Notes: generated by a model from the letters alone, not told the origin. 64,000 bases of DNA from Isoetes taiwanensis (GCA_021234155.1 JAJEKV010000014.1:10189563-10253562), one strand, 5' to 3'; numbered from the stretch's first letter, positions 47,491 to 59,992 are shown. Numbers and translations: made by a program.

Positions 47491-48205
47491 AGCTCTCTGT
47501 TATCTAAGCATAATTGTTACATTATCCAAGCAATATTTATACGTGCTTCCAATGCTGGTTTTCCGTGATGCAACACTCTTGCAAGAAAATTGTTGAAAGC
47601 TGAGGAAGGCATATCATAAAAAAATAATTTCATTTGTTTCTCTTCTGGAGCAACGTGAAGAGGGCAAAGATACTTGGGTTTTGCAATGTGAGGCAGGCCT
47701 TGGATTCTTTAACTTTGGGAGGCTCTATTCCAAAAGGAAGAGGTGTGCAGGCATGAGAAAATCTAAAGGTACATAGTCAATGTCTTACTTGCCTGGTACA
47801 TGGCAGAATTTAGAGGCCTCCTAGGAAGAAATGCTGCAAACTTGTAGTCTTAGTATTACATTGCAAATTCATTGCAGATCATTGGAACAAAATACAAATT
47901 TCGATCGAAAAGGGAAAGCAAACCTGAAGACGAACTCTGGGTGTATGTTTTAAGGAACTTGCTTTGGTGAAGATCATCATAGGCAATACCAAGTAGAAAT
48001 CACTGTATGTAAAAATAAAAATAAAAATGTTACGTCTGCCAAATTTGATGCAAAAACGGAGGAAATGGAGATTTGTGTATAATGTGAGATTACGAAAGAT
48101 GCAGCAAAGATTCCAGAGTGTTCAGTCCGCCAATAAGCTCTTATAGTCTTCAAAAATTCTACAGAGAGCGGTAAACATGTTACTTACATCCCCACATTAT
48201 AAATA
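47491..48205. other. AT-rich spacer, no gene seen
   Basis: No domain-bearing ORF or repeat recognised. Confidence 0.4.
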
Positions 48206-49530
48206 GAAAACCATGAAACTTTTCGGTTCCCCACCAACGTAAATGCAAGAAACAGCCAAATAGCCAAATAGCAAGTGGTCCTGTGAATAATATCATTTAC
48301 AGATGTTGAAATCATCTATAAGCTTCATATATAAAGAAAACTTAATGACCAAACTGACCTGGCCCTTTGAAAGTAAGGTTTGGGGTGATGGCATGGTGAT
48401 TATTGACTCTACTATTACTCACAAATAACACTGGAATAAAAGAGGAGACAAATGCATCATACCTCTCTGGGATCTTGCCATTAATCATGGGCATAATGAT
48501 CAAATAATGTTTAGCATCCATATTTATTGTTCGCAGAACCTCCTTAGACTTTGCACTAACACAAACGTAGCAAGCAATAGAATAGAATAGAATAGAATAG
48601 TTTTTTTAACGTCCATGGAGACCAATACGTCATGGGACCCATACAATGGGCTAGTACAATCATTACTACTAGGATTAAAAAACCCCTGCCTCGAAAGGTT
48701 TTCAAGGGAAAAACCTTTGCAGTAATGATGATACTAGACAAGCTTAGATAATGACTACTGAGGGCTCAGTAATTGCAAACATGAAAGATGAGAAATTAGA
48801 GCTCGAAGCTTAAAATACACATTCCCGGTAGCAATCTGAAAGGAATTTAGCTCACATGCATATGTTATGAGCTGAAAAAGTTGAAGCTGTTGCACACGTG
48901 CATAGGTGCAGTTAACTAAGGCAAAGCTTAATTGAAATATGTGCCCATCCAACTAATAGATGCTGCTATAGAATCATGACATGATGTGGCAAATGATAAA
49001 GAAGAAGATTACCAAATTGACAAAGAGAAAGATCAAATGACCAAGTAATAACTTTCTTGATATATAGGGAACCATGAAACCTTGGGTTCCCCAACAACAT
49101 AAATGCAACAGACAACTAAATAGCCATATAGCAAGTGGTCCTATGATTAATATCATTTGCAGATGGTTGAAATCATCTATAAGCTTTGCAGATAAGATAA
49201 ACAAAACGACCAGACTGACCTGGCCTTTTGAAAGTAAACTTTCGGGTGATGGCATGGCAATTCTTAACTCTACTATTACTCATAAATAACACAGGAATAA
49301 CAGAGGGGCAAGCGTAGCAAGCAAACACCAAGGATGAGAAATTAGAGCTCGAAGCTTACAATGCACATTCCTGGTAGCAATGCCAAAAGGAATTTAGCTC
49401 ACATGCATATGTTATGGAAAAGCTAAAGTTGTTGCAAACGTGCATAGGTGCAGTTAACTAAAGCAAAACTTAATTGAAATATGTGCCCATCAAACTGATA
49501 GATGCTGCTAAATAGAATCAAGACATGATG
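48206..49530. repeat. Segmental tandem duplication (48206-48990 and 49069-49530)
   Basis: Two copies share long stretches in the same order, for example GCAAGTGGTCCTRTGA, TGGTGATGGCATGG-type blocks and GAGAAATTAGAGCTCGAAGC. Copy 1 is longer because it carries an insertion at about 48440-48775, part of which is the LINE tail below. Confidence 0.85.
48578..48775 (-). mobile_element. 5'-truncated LINE tail (pentanucleotide-tailed family)
   Basis: On the plus strand it begins with tandem ATAGA, then TTAACGTCCATGG and CATGGGAC, matching the 3' ends of LINE A and LINE B. It sits in copy 1 of the duplication at the point where copy 2 reads continuously (GTAGCAAGCAA), so it is a short dead-on-arrival insertion made after the duplication. 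Confidence 0.7.
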
Positions 49531-49824
49531 GCCACATCCAAGAAGATAAGAAATTACAGGTCACCTGAAGCAAAATGCTGGTAGCCAATAACTAAGCTAA
49601 GATGCAAATTAAGACACCTCAGATTTGCATTATAAATTCCAGGAGGCTATAATTCAATCACAGTAATTATTACTATGTAGATAGACTTGCAGCTTTTCAA
49701 GCATGCTTAGGAAGTGTGAAAATAATTGTCTTCTGAAGTAGCATGTCCCAGGTTCTAAGGGTGGACCAAAACTTCCTACACCTATCCAGTGCTCAGAACA
49801 TTCAATTTGCATGGAGGTATATAA

Positions 49825-50155
49825 CCAGGCTACATGCAGAGAAGAATTGAACTGAACGGCAAGCTCAAAGGTGATAATATGAAAATTAAGATGGTCATAT
49901 TATCTTATGAAAAAAAGAACATACCTCACATAGGGAGCATTTGCTTGGAAACGAAGCCCATTGTGCCTTGAATTTGTGGAGTACTATTCCCAGGCTACAT
50001 GCAGAGAAGAATTACACTGAACGGCTCAAAGGTCATAATATGAAAGCTAAAATGGTCATATTATCTTAGAAAAAAAAAGAACATACCTCACATAGCGAGT
50101 ATTTGCCGGGAAGCGAAGCTCATTATGCTTTGAATTTGTGGAGTACCATTTCCAA
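49825..50155 (-). repeat. Tandem duplication, about 167 bp x 2, with splice-donor-like sites
   Basis: Copies near 49825-49990 and 49992-50155. On the minus strand each ends ..TATGTGAG followed by GTATGTTC, a good donor, and encodes (Y)STNS(K/R)HN(E/G)LRF. An ATG frame at 50244-50056 leads into the upstream copy. This could be a duplicated exon of an unknown minus-strand transcript. Confidence 0.5.
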
Positions 50156-50244
50156 TATTTTGTTAACAGATAGAATGCTCCCAAAATATAGTCATAATAA
50201 AAATCGAGCACTGTAGATGCATTATGAGAAGGAAAAAAAGGCAT

Positions 50245-51608
50245 CGCAATTCATGCAAATTTTCACGGTGTGCATGCAATTGCAGCCATTCGAGACATGT
50301 TTAGGGCCTCTCCGAAGAGCACCTGAAAGAAAAATAAATCGAGTCAGATATGTTTAGGGCCTCACAATAGATGAATCTGAAAAGCACCTGAAAGAAAAAT
50401 GAATCGAGTCAGATTATTGGAGTTTTGTCTACCTAATTTCACACCCAATTAGAAAAAGTCCTTTTTGTTGTTTTGTGATTTAACGGCCTAAATGTAGCTT
50501 TTAAGAAATATACTAGCAATACATGATCAAAATTTTGTCCTCAACTCATCACGCAATGCAATCAGCAGAGAATGAAGACCCAACCGTTGTCGGAAAAGGA
50601 GGAAGATGCATCTTGACCATGTATTCGATCCAACGACCAAAATCGTTGCTGGAGGAGGCAAAACTTACAAATTTGCATTAGAATGAAACCCAGGCGCCTA
50701 GCACTCCCATTCAAATTTTCTCCCACATATTATCACAAAGCAAAAACAAACTGCGCCAAACACACCGATGAATCGAGGGACGAAAATGAGTTAAAAAAAA
50801 TTCAACGGCCGAGATGCTGTACAAACTATCATCTTATTTTGCTTTTAGTATTATATATAGATACATGTCAAGTGTGTTCCCGAGGACATAGCTGATCTCG
50901 CATATCCATGACCTCCTGAAGGTATGATTACAGATTATGTTTCGTTTGAAGCATTAATCTCATTCTTGCCTTAGCATCTTTTAAGGTATTTAAAGATGCA
51001 TTTTAAGTATTATCATTGATAATAATTTGTTTCATTCGTGTGTCAGAATTAGGCATGTGTATTTAATTAAGGCAGTAGTCCTCTGCTTATCACATGTTAA
51101 TACCCATCACTTGACGCCATCTTCCCTTAGTAAAGCTTGTTATATATGGCAACCATAAGCTATAAGCATAGATTCCACAATTCATTGAGGCACTTGCTTC
51201 AAAAATGCATTGGCCTCCTCTAAGCTTGCATCTTCTGCATATGTAATAATAAAAGCATTCCATGTAACAATTTTCTTCATATTCTTGTTGCAACATCTAA
51301 AGAATTCCCCTTCAATATCATTCTGGACATATGCAGCAATATAATCCTGAAATACACATATTATGGGAACACAATTCAAGTTCAAGGTCTTAAAATTGAG
51401 TTTGTATATGGACAATTTTAGTTTTGAAGGACCTGAGTTAATTTATTCATCACACACATCTCTTGTATATCCAAGCATCCTCTTGCATAAATATACATTG
51501 TTTAACATTCTTAAGGGTCCTTTCATCTTCAAAGTGGTAGTTGCCACCTCCATGAAGTCCTGTAGAATAAGAAAGAGATTAGCAACATTGAGACGATGAT
51601 CTTATCTG
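50245..51608. other. Spacer, no gene seen
   Basis: No recognised gene. A run of 10 G lies just to the right, at about 51609-51620. Confidence 0.4.
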
Positions 51609-51620
51609 TGGGGGGGGGGG

Positions 51621-51975
51621 TGCGAGTCAAATGCATCACAGGAAGCCAATCTAGGGTTGTTTCATATCATTGTAGATTACACGTGGCCAAGTACATGCAT
51701 CACATGAAGCCAATCTAGAGTTGACACGCATCTTTTGTACAATCCATAAATCACATCAAGCCAAATTTTCCGTACAATTCATGAATCACATGAAGCCAAT
51801 CTAGAGTTGCTCCATGTGATAGTAAATTACATACGTTCAATCTCGACAGTACATACATCATAGGAAGCCAATCTACAGTTGCTCCATGTGATAGTAGATT
51901 ACATACATCATAGGAAGCCAATCTACAGTTGCTTCATGTGATAGTAGATTACAGTTGCTCCATGTGATAGTAGAT
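51621..51975. repeat. Minisatellite with hairpin-forming units
   Basis: Irregular units of about 35-60 bp carry GAAGCCAATCTA, then GTTGCTCCATGTGATA, then GTAGATTACAT. Within a unit, AATCTAC can pair with GTAGATT. Six or so units, partly rearranged. Confidence 0.75.
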
Positions 51976-52116
51976 TACATATGCCCAAGCTCGAATGTGT
52001 GACCTGAGTGCAATGGATTTTAAAGTCCCCATTACTAAACTAATGTTGGTCACACTTGAGCCTGTGACTTCCGGTGTGGTGGGTTTAAGGCCCTACCACT
52101 AGACCACATCCCGAAG
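51963..52116 (-). mobile_element. Dimeric tRNA-like SINE candidate
   Basis: The minus strand has two similar tRNA-like units in a row. Unit 1 (about 52115-52050): box A-like GTGGTCTAGTGGTAGGG and a T-arm TCACA-GGCTCAAG-TGTGA. Unit 2 (about 52045-51975): TTTAGTAATGGGGACTTT and CACATTCGAGCTTGGG. The units align with each other. Box A and box B are the internal promoter of pol III genes. Neither unit folds as a full functional tRNA, so this is a SINE head or tRNA pseudogene pair. Confidence 0.5.
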
Positions 52117-52389
52117 GGCAATATGATTATAAATATGTTTTTGAGCTACCTGAATAACCATGTTTTCAGGTAAAAGCATAATATAAAACTTTTACCATGT
52201 CGCTGTTCATCAAGCCCTCAAACTCTCAGATCCACCTTGCAACTATAAACAAATCCACAACAACGCAATCCACGACAAAGAAACCTATGCCAAACCTAAG
52301 AAAGCAACACCCCCAACACATATATGCTTCAAATCCCTCCAAACCACCTCTCTAATTACCCACAATAGCTGTTGCACATCACCCCCTTA

Positions 52390-52536
52390 GGCTGGGTTCA
52401 CATGCAACAGTAGTCTACGCCAGGCCCTGTTTTACCCTGTGTAAGCAGAGGATGCCTTGTGGCGCTGGTCGAAAAATAGGGGGGCATTTTGCGTGGCTGT
52501 GATGTGATGGCTTCGACACCGCATGTGAACATAGCC
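52390..52536. mobile_element. Tourist-like MITE (PIF/Harbinger), 147 bp
   Basis: Terminal inverted repeats GGCTGGGTTCACATGC and GCATGTGAACATAGCC (14 of 16 pair), flanked by TTA on both sides (52387-52389, 52537-52539), the target duplication of PIF/Harbinger elements. No ORF. It lies about 380 bp above the LIG1 ATG. Confidence 0.8.
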
Positions 52537-52795
52537 TTAGAACCAATTCAAATGCAACCATTGCCAGAGAGGGCTTTTTTTATAGTGTGCAAATTGGCAA
52601 TGGCAGGTGGTGGCGGGTGAAGGCTGCAATGGTCACATGCAACTGAATGTCTATTATCGCTAAATAATAGTTACCCTCAAAATTTTATCAACACATAAAA
52701 TTATTGAACCTTGAACAAGAAGCTGAACGACAGGAGTTCTAGGGTTTATCAGGGAAAATGCTCCCTCTTTCAAGAAGTGTGTGCATTGCTTATCC

Positions 52796-52803
52796 GCGCC
52801 AAA
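52796..52803 (+). promoter_or_regulatory. E2F-type site upstream of LIG1
   Basis: GCGCCAAA matches the E2F consensus (TTTSSCGC, reverse). It lies about 115 bp above the ATG of a replication gene. Known E2F control of replication genes in plants makes it a credible S-phase element, but a single 8-mer can occur by chance. Confidence 0.55.
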
Positions 52804-52917
52804 ATTACATGTAAGCCCACCATTGCGTTTGATGGACACCGTGGAAGCAGTGTGATGCAATCGTGTTTCAGTTATTAATTTTGCAGTTGCTCAAAAAGGT
52901 TTGAAGGAGTTGGATCC

Positions 52918-55900
52918 ATGTCGGGCAAGACAATCACAGATGTGCTAATGCGGGGGGCCCGATCAAATGCAAAAGCAGATGGCAAACCTGGTCGGCCTCC
53001 TCTCTCCTCCAAGAGTAAAGCTCGGGTAGATGATCCGCCAAAAGAGCCCACCGGACCAACCATATTAGTGGATGATAAGCCAGACATTAACACGGCTATT
53101 GAAACTCTTCGTAAGAAGCAGACCGAATTCAATCCCAAGACAGCATCATATTGGAAAGAGGAAGAACATGTTCCATTTCTCTTCCTTGCCAGGGCTCTTG
53201 ACTGTAAGTGACCAAACGAAGTTCTTAATACATAATATAAGTTGATATCTTAGTATCCAGATGGGATATGAAATATGAACATCTCAATCCATGCATTACC
53301 ATGCAGCGCCACAGTATTTTTCTTGTGTGAAGAGAAAGAAAGGCTTTGTTAACCCAATAATACAAACATGAGCAGCTAAGAGCAAGCAATGTGCATTCAC
53401 TAACATATAACCTAGGTACAAAATAAAATCGAATTGAAAATTAAAGTAACTCAGGTGCTTTCTGCAGCAGCTGCACCAAATATGTGGCGTTCCTTTTCCT
53501 TTGAAAGACTGCTTATAGTTCGTTTGAGCTGCCCACTTAACACTCCTTTAGAAACCCTCAAGGAAACTCCTTTAGAGCCACTGTGCCCCAGAACAGATAG
53601 ATAATCAATCAAAAGCAAACCCCATTTATGTCAAAGAAATAATAAGTCTTTAACTAAGATCTGTCTTTCAGCTTGGGACTCAAGTTAGAAACAACATATC
53701 TTTCTATATGAGTTACAATGTGCATCAGCCAGCTAAGTACTGCGAGGTTCTAATGTGGATCTTCTTTACTCTCTACTGTTTGGTATGATGTTAACCTGGT
53801 AAACTATTCGGACAGTGATTGCAAACGAGTCAAGTAGGATAGCCATCACCGACATTCTTTGTAATGCGTTTCGAACTGTAATTGCTGCTCTACCAGGAGA
53901 TTTGCTCTCTGTGGTATATCTCTCTGCGAACAAGATTGCACCGGCGCATGAAGGAATTGAGCTTGGAATTGGCGATGCTGCTATCATTAAAGCATTGGCT
54001 GAGGCATTTGGGAGGAAAGAAGATCAAATTAAGATCCATATGAAGGTAATATTGTAGGTCTACATTTAATCGATAAAGTAATATTGTCCTTTCCTTTCTA
54101 GGAACCTTAAACTGGTTTGACCAATTAGTATTAGAGGACTTGTTATTTGGCAGAGAGATAAGACTTTCGATGGCCTTGAAAGGAATGAAATTTATTACAT
54201 CATCTGTGATCTTGTGGGCATTCTACTTTTCTTAGTTTGAAGGTGAAGCATTTGCTTAAACATGGAATCCAAAATGTTTCAATCAGGCATCTTTGCTTAC
54301 CTTTCACCCTGGTTGCCTGGAATTGTTAAAGAGGCTTGAAAGATGAAAAAGATGTGCATTGTCATAGAGCAAAGCTGCCGACTATTCACTTTTAGATAAT
54401 CTTAACTATTCATGTTCAGATCCAATAATACATCTTAATATTTTAATTTTTCATATGGAAAGCGGGTCTAGCTAGGGAAATGTGTTTTGGTAATGTTTGG
54501 CAGCTAACATCCAGAAGACTGGTGTTATGAACCAAGGAAATTTAATGTGGCTATGGGCAAGCTATAAGGAAGGATAAAGTAGTTTGTTATAACATACCAT
54601 TTTCTTGCTGTGTGATGTCTGTCCTCAGGGCCTTGGTGATTTAGGACTTGTGGCAAAGGCAAGTCGTTCAACTCAAAGATTGATGTTTAAGCCGCCTCCA
54701 TTAACATGCGTGAAGGTTCTTGAAGCATTTCGTGCCATTGCCAAGGCAAGGTTCTAGACCTATCAGTAACATCTTTTGAACAGGTTGAAGTTGTCTCTGC
54801 ACTGTACCACATTTTCCGAATGGAAGTATGCAATTGTGTCAAACAGGAAAACCCCGGTCTTCTGTCATCTTACAATTATCCTTTGAGTTATAGCAAGAAA
54901 GAGAGGGAAAGAGGGGAAAAAAAAGGATTTAATACGCCTACTAATCTTATGAGAGTGCTCTAAAAATGTCAAGGATGGAATGAACCCCAGAGACTTTGAA
55001 TACAAGAGAAAATTCTATAAAAGAAACTGAAGCAAAATCTATCTCAGGATATCGAACTTGGTAGGAGTGTCCTGTTCACCATTGTGACCACCTTTGTTGT
55101 TTTGGTAGCCTTCTCTTTTGGAAAGATGTCTATGGGACTTGATGAATACAGCATTTTAAACCTGCTAGGAAGACATCATAATTATAACTACAAAATTCAA
55201 GGATAAGCCAAAATGCTATTTAGCCAAGTTCGGATGTTAGCATGCGTTCCTTTTCTGTCAGGCTGCCTTTTCTGGAATGACTTCTTGTACTGAGCTTTTT
55301 TGAAAAATGTTGATGTTACTCCCTTGGGATGGAGGCGCTTACGTTTCTTTGCGGGTGTTCATTCATGCTATCTTCCTGTCCTGACTCATCCTTAAGCTGC
55401 CTACCTTGGACCTAGGCGCATGCTCTCTTTTCTTTTAAGGATGTTTGTTCGTTTTTAGGAGAGGTCGTGAAGGAACGGGGCCACAGATTTATGGTCATAA
55501 TCATACATGATCTTCTGCAAATTTGTTGGATCTCTAAACAATGCTAGCTTCTTCTCAACTATGTCAGATCACACACTGGGCATTTCCTGTCTTCACAAAA
55601 ATATGCTTAGTCCTTCCAGTATCTAAGTAGCCAGGTCTTATATTTAAGCCATCATTGAAATTTTAGATCTGAAATTTTCTTTACAAATGACAGGGTTTTA
55701 CCATATGTTTAGACATGAAGCTGCTACAAATTATGTGGATGAGCTGATTGCTGCTTCACTGCTGAGAGTTGGATAAGATCTAGTCTTCAAGTGAAAATAA
55801 AAAACCTTCTTTATTCACATCACAGAGGATAGTCCGTAGTATGCATTTGAAGTAAAGCAAAGTCAAGCAATAAAATGAATTCGGAATCCAGTTCTGTGCC

Positions 55901-58900
55901 CTTGTGACATTTCGTATGGCAAGTGAAGCTCAATTGTCTAGTAAAGGGTACCTAACTTTTAGCAAGTCAAGATATTAAATCTCCTTTAGACGTGCATTTT
56001 ATGTTCAAAACATAAAGCAAAGAACCTGTGCATTGAGACCATCTAGGAACAGAGTATATTTTGCTACAAATACTGAATTCGCTGGCACAAGGACCTTCAA
56101 AAGCATTAAGGCAATTTGTTCTAAGCCAGATAGGTAATCGTGTGAGAAAAGAAACTAGCTGAACCTACTGAAGTTTTACTTGTAGTCTGCATGTGCTTAT
56201 ATGGTCTCGGCCGTTTTTAGGAAAGTGGCAAAGAGAGCCAGGACAAGAAACGTGCCCGTATCAAAGCTCTCCTTGTTGCCGCAACCGACTGTGAACCACA
56301 ATACCTTGTCCGGCTTCTCCAGGTAAATTGCTCATTGACTTGTATGTTTCCTAAACAGATTAATGCTAATATACATATGCCTTTTATTCCGTTCCCAGGG
56401 CAAAATGCGCATCGGGCTGGCAGAGCAGACAGTCTTGGCTGCATTAGCACAGGCTTTTGTCCTTTCAGAAAATCCACCTGTTCCCAGCTCGCGGTTAGCT
56501 GCTCGTATTGACGAGGTAAATGATTTTACTATCTATAGAGGTTATATAAAAACTACATAACATTTGCTTCTCTGATTCCTTGTAGGCTCTCCAAATAATC
56601 AAACAAACATATTCAGTGCTACCAATATATGATAAAATAGTGCCTGCCTTGCTTGAGGTAGGAATAGCTAAACTTCCAGAGGTTTGCAAGTTCACTCTGG
56701 GTGTCCCAGTCGGCCCCATGCTTGCAAGGCCAACAAAAGGAGTCTCGGAAGTTCTGGACAAGTTTCAGAATACTGTTTTTACCTGTGAATATAAATATGA
56801 TGGTGAGCGGGCACAGGTATGCTTTCCCCCTCCCCCGCCTAATTTGTGGGAAGTTGGGACTTTGATAGTTTTTTTCAATATCCAGATACATTATATGGAG
56901 GACGATACAGTTGAAATATATAGTCGGAATGCCGAGCGTAATACTGGAAAGTTCCCAGATATTGTAGCTTGTGTCTCAAGGTAAGCTAAATGGGAAAAAT
57001 GGAAATTTTCAATATGCTATAATATGAATTTTTGGACAATATAAGGATTATACAAAAACTAAGTGGTCATCTGTATACAATAACTTTCTCGGAGGGAAGC
57101 TGGCATACCGATGCATTAGTTTCGAACTGCCACTTTTAAGACCCTGTCCACATCACCAGTGTCTGGTAATGGATGCAGCAGTTGCATATCAGCAATAAAT
57201 CCCTTAGTTAATGCTTTGGAAGACTTAAAGGCCTAAAGTTATGCTAAGAGACAGCTCGAATGCCATGTCAGTGGCATTGGAGATGCTGCATATGCTGGCA
57301 GAGTGAGGAGTGTTGAATCATCTTGGACAAGATGTTAAATCTGAAGCCGAGGATTTGTGTCCATTCCTTAGCTGTTAAGGTCAAGGCTCCACATTGGGAT
57401 CCCTATAGTATGAGTGGATTTGCCGGCTGAGGAGACAATGGTAGCGAAACTTGCATCAGCTGCATCTTTCTTGTTGATTGCAGATTGCAGGTCTTTATTG
57501 CATGCCCAGACCCATGAATGTTTTTGGAAGTCTTCTCAATGTTTGAGTATTCAGTTTGTTCATGGTCCTTTGTACAAGAGAGATTGTGAAAGCCTAGGGC
57601 TGCAAGTCTGCATCTTGATTGCTGGATCTTCCAGGTACATCTAGGAGGGAGTGGGCTGAGGGTACTTTAGAGGTACATGTTGGAATTAGTTGCCATCTCT
57701 TCTTTGAGCTTTTTGTGCAAATGTTAGCCATTGCCAGGTGTTGCTGCATGTACACAACCTAGAATTTGTAAGGGCATTATCTCATCATATCAAGATATAT
57801 GCATTTTGCGTCTGAAGAGCTCTTTATTAAGATTTATTATGGATGGTCAATAATAAGCATGTATTGTAAGTTTTGTAACATAAGAGGTGCTAAATCCCTT
57901 GGGTAATTGGTTCTGCCGAGACAGAAAATATCATATTTTCTGTTCTGGTTACAGAAAATAATGTTTTCTATCTACCATAAGCTGTATATAGAATGCACTG
58001 AGATTCTAGGTGCTAATCTTCTTATGCGTGAGATTAGATAGATATAAAAATGAGTGTGTCATGCACCTGTTTTACATTTCCTTTACATCTCTGTTCCAAG
58101 GATGTTTTCGTGCAGGCCATTGCTATTTTAAATGTTTTGTGGCAACTTTTGCATACTCCCGTGCCACATATTTATGCCACATATTTATCACTGAAGTATA
58201 ACTCAAATTTGGTCAAATTGTAGATTCAAGAAGCCCGATGTGAAGTCATTTGTAATTGACTGTGAAATTGTTGCCTATGATAAGGAGAATGACAAAATTT
58301 TACCTTTTCAGGTGATTATGTATAATTTATTTTATTTTCTTGAACCCTGCATGCAATACGCTAGCGAGATTAATTTTCTTTAAATGGTTTTTGGCAGGTT
58401 TTGTCTACGCGGGCTAGGAAAGGTGTGATAGTGAGTGACATCAAGGTCAAGGTCTGTTTGTTTGCGTTTGATATCCTTTACTTAAATGGGCGAGAACTAC
58501 TTCAAGAACAATTGAAGACACGTAGAGAGGTATAAAACAGTTCTCTTCAGTGTGCACTTATTTGTTGTTTTCTCATTTTGGTATGTTGAAGCCTTCCAGA
58601 TATTGTATAGCTCTTTTGAGCCCATTGATGGAGAATTCCAGTTTGCAACCATGATAACCTCAAGAGATCTTGAAGAGATTCAGGTCTTTCTGCAAGATGC
58701 TATCAATCATTGGTTAGTTTATTTAGTCTTTAAGAGTGTGCTGGAGATTTTCAAAATGATAACATCCTGAATTATGACATTGAACTTCATACCAGTCATC
58801 ATTTGATGCTTAAATCATTATACCATGAACGGAATTGGTGGCCTGTTTCTAACCTGCCAGTAAGAAGCTTATGGTCACTAAGGATGTCTTCTTTTCAGCT

Positions 58901-59992
58901 GTGAAGGTCTGATTGTCAAGACTCTTGAGGAAGATGCCACTTACGAACCTGCAAAGCGCTCTAACAACTGGCTTAAGTTGAAGAAAGACTATATGGACAC
59001 GTTGGTATTTCCAACTTTTATAAGTAATTTAACGTGATGACCTTGGGATTATGACTAACTTGAACAAACTATATGTCTTTCAGTATCGGTGATTCCCTTG
59101 ATCTTGTGCCAATAGGAGCATTTCATGGGCGGGGAAAACGTGTAGGTATGAAAATTTATAGCTATCTGGCTATTAAATTTGTTCTGTTCTTTATTGAAGA
59201 TATTTCTCATTCAGGTGTTTTTGGGGCATTCCTTCTGGCTTGTTATAATGATGCGTCTGATGAATATGAAAGCATCTGCAAAATTGGTGAGTATAGAGCA
59301 AAATGGAGTAGTTCCACATAGCATCTGATGTACTTGTTTGTGTTATATATAGGAACTGGATTTTCAGATGCTGTTCTCGAGGATCGCTCTACCAGCTTGC
59401 GGAAGAGCATGATTGATAAACCTAGAGTATGAATGCTGTGTATTTTTGGATATTATGAACATTGTCCTAACTTTTTTGTCACTTGTTATAATAACAGCCC
59501 TATTATCGGTATGGTGATACCCTAAATGTTGATGTATGGTTTGATCCTGTTGAGGTAAAACAACGACAATTTCTTCTCAAGGACAGTGTGCAGTATGGAG
59601 TCTTCTGACATGCTACATGGTTATTGTGATTCAGGTATGGGAAATTAAGGCTGCAGACTTGAGCATTAGTCCTGTACATCGTGCGGCCAATGGTATCGTT
59701 GACCCTGTTAAGGTTTGTCCCTGAGTTGATGAGAAATGCTTCTTTGCAGTTTTCCACATCGTCATTTTTTGCTTTTCATGGGTTCAGGGCATTTCACTTC
59801 GATTCCCTCGCTTATTAAGGCTAAGGGAAGACAAAAAGCCGGAGCAAGCCACAACAGCAGAGCAGGTTTAAACGAGTTTTTCTTTTTTCTTAAATAAATT
59901 AGTGTGGACGACATTCTGTAATTCACATTGGTTTGCAGGTTGCCGAAATGTACAGGGCTCAAGCTCGGAATGGAGAAGATGATGAAGATTGA
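52918..59992 (+). CDS. LIG1: DNA ligase 1 (ATP-dependent), 18 coding exons, 695 aa
   Basis: Joins Okazaki fragments and seals repair nicks through a Lys-AMP intermediate. Coding exons: 52918-53203, 53816-54045, 54629-54745, 56221-56322, 56399-56515, 56586-56816, 56886-56980, 58224-58311, 58398-58529, 58600-58712, 58899-59000, 59084-59145, 59215-59286, 59353-59426, 59498-59554, 59635-59712, 59788-59865, 59939-59992. They sum to 2088 nt with matching phases throughout. DNA-binding domain: residues about 60-290. Adenylation motif I is [10 protein letters not shown] with catalytic Lys354 (codon 56793-56795). Then [31 protein letters not shown] (motif IV), [10 protein letters not shown] (motif V) and [12 protein letters not shown] (motif VI). 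All introns are GT-AG except intron 3, which is GC-AG. The N-terminus is short and has no clear PCNA box. An acceptor-like TTTTGCAG just above the ATG suggests a leader intron or an upstream alternative start. Confidence 0.97.
54746..56220 (+). other. LIG1 intron 3 with a GC donor
   Basis: Exon 3 must end at ..GCCATTGCCAAG (54745) to stay in frame with the next exon (GAAAGTGGC..). The intron therefore starts GCAAGG and ends TTTTTAG. The only nearby GT (5 bases later) would break the frame. Confidence 0.85.

Noticed and set aside
2711-51975. CRISPR-like arrays among the short repeats
   Set aside because: Repeats are plant mini- and tandem duplications without regular spacers or cas genes.
51963-52116. 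Functional tRNA genes
   Set aside because: Box A and B are imperfect, and acceptor and anticodon arms do not form; better as a SINE head.
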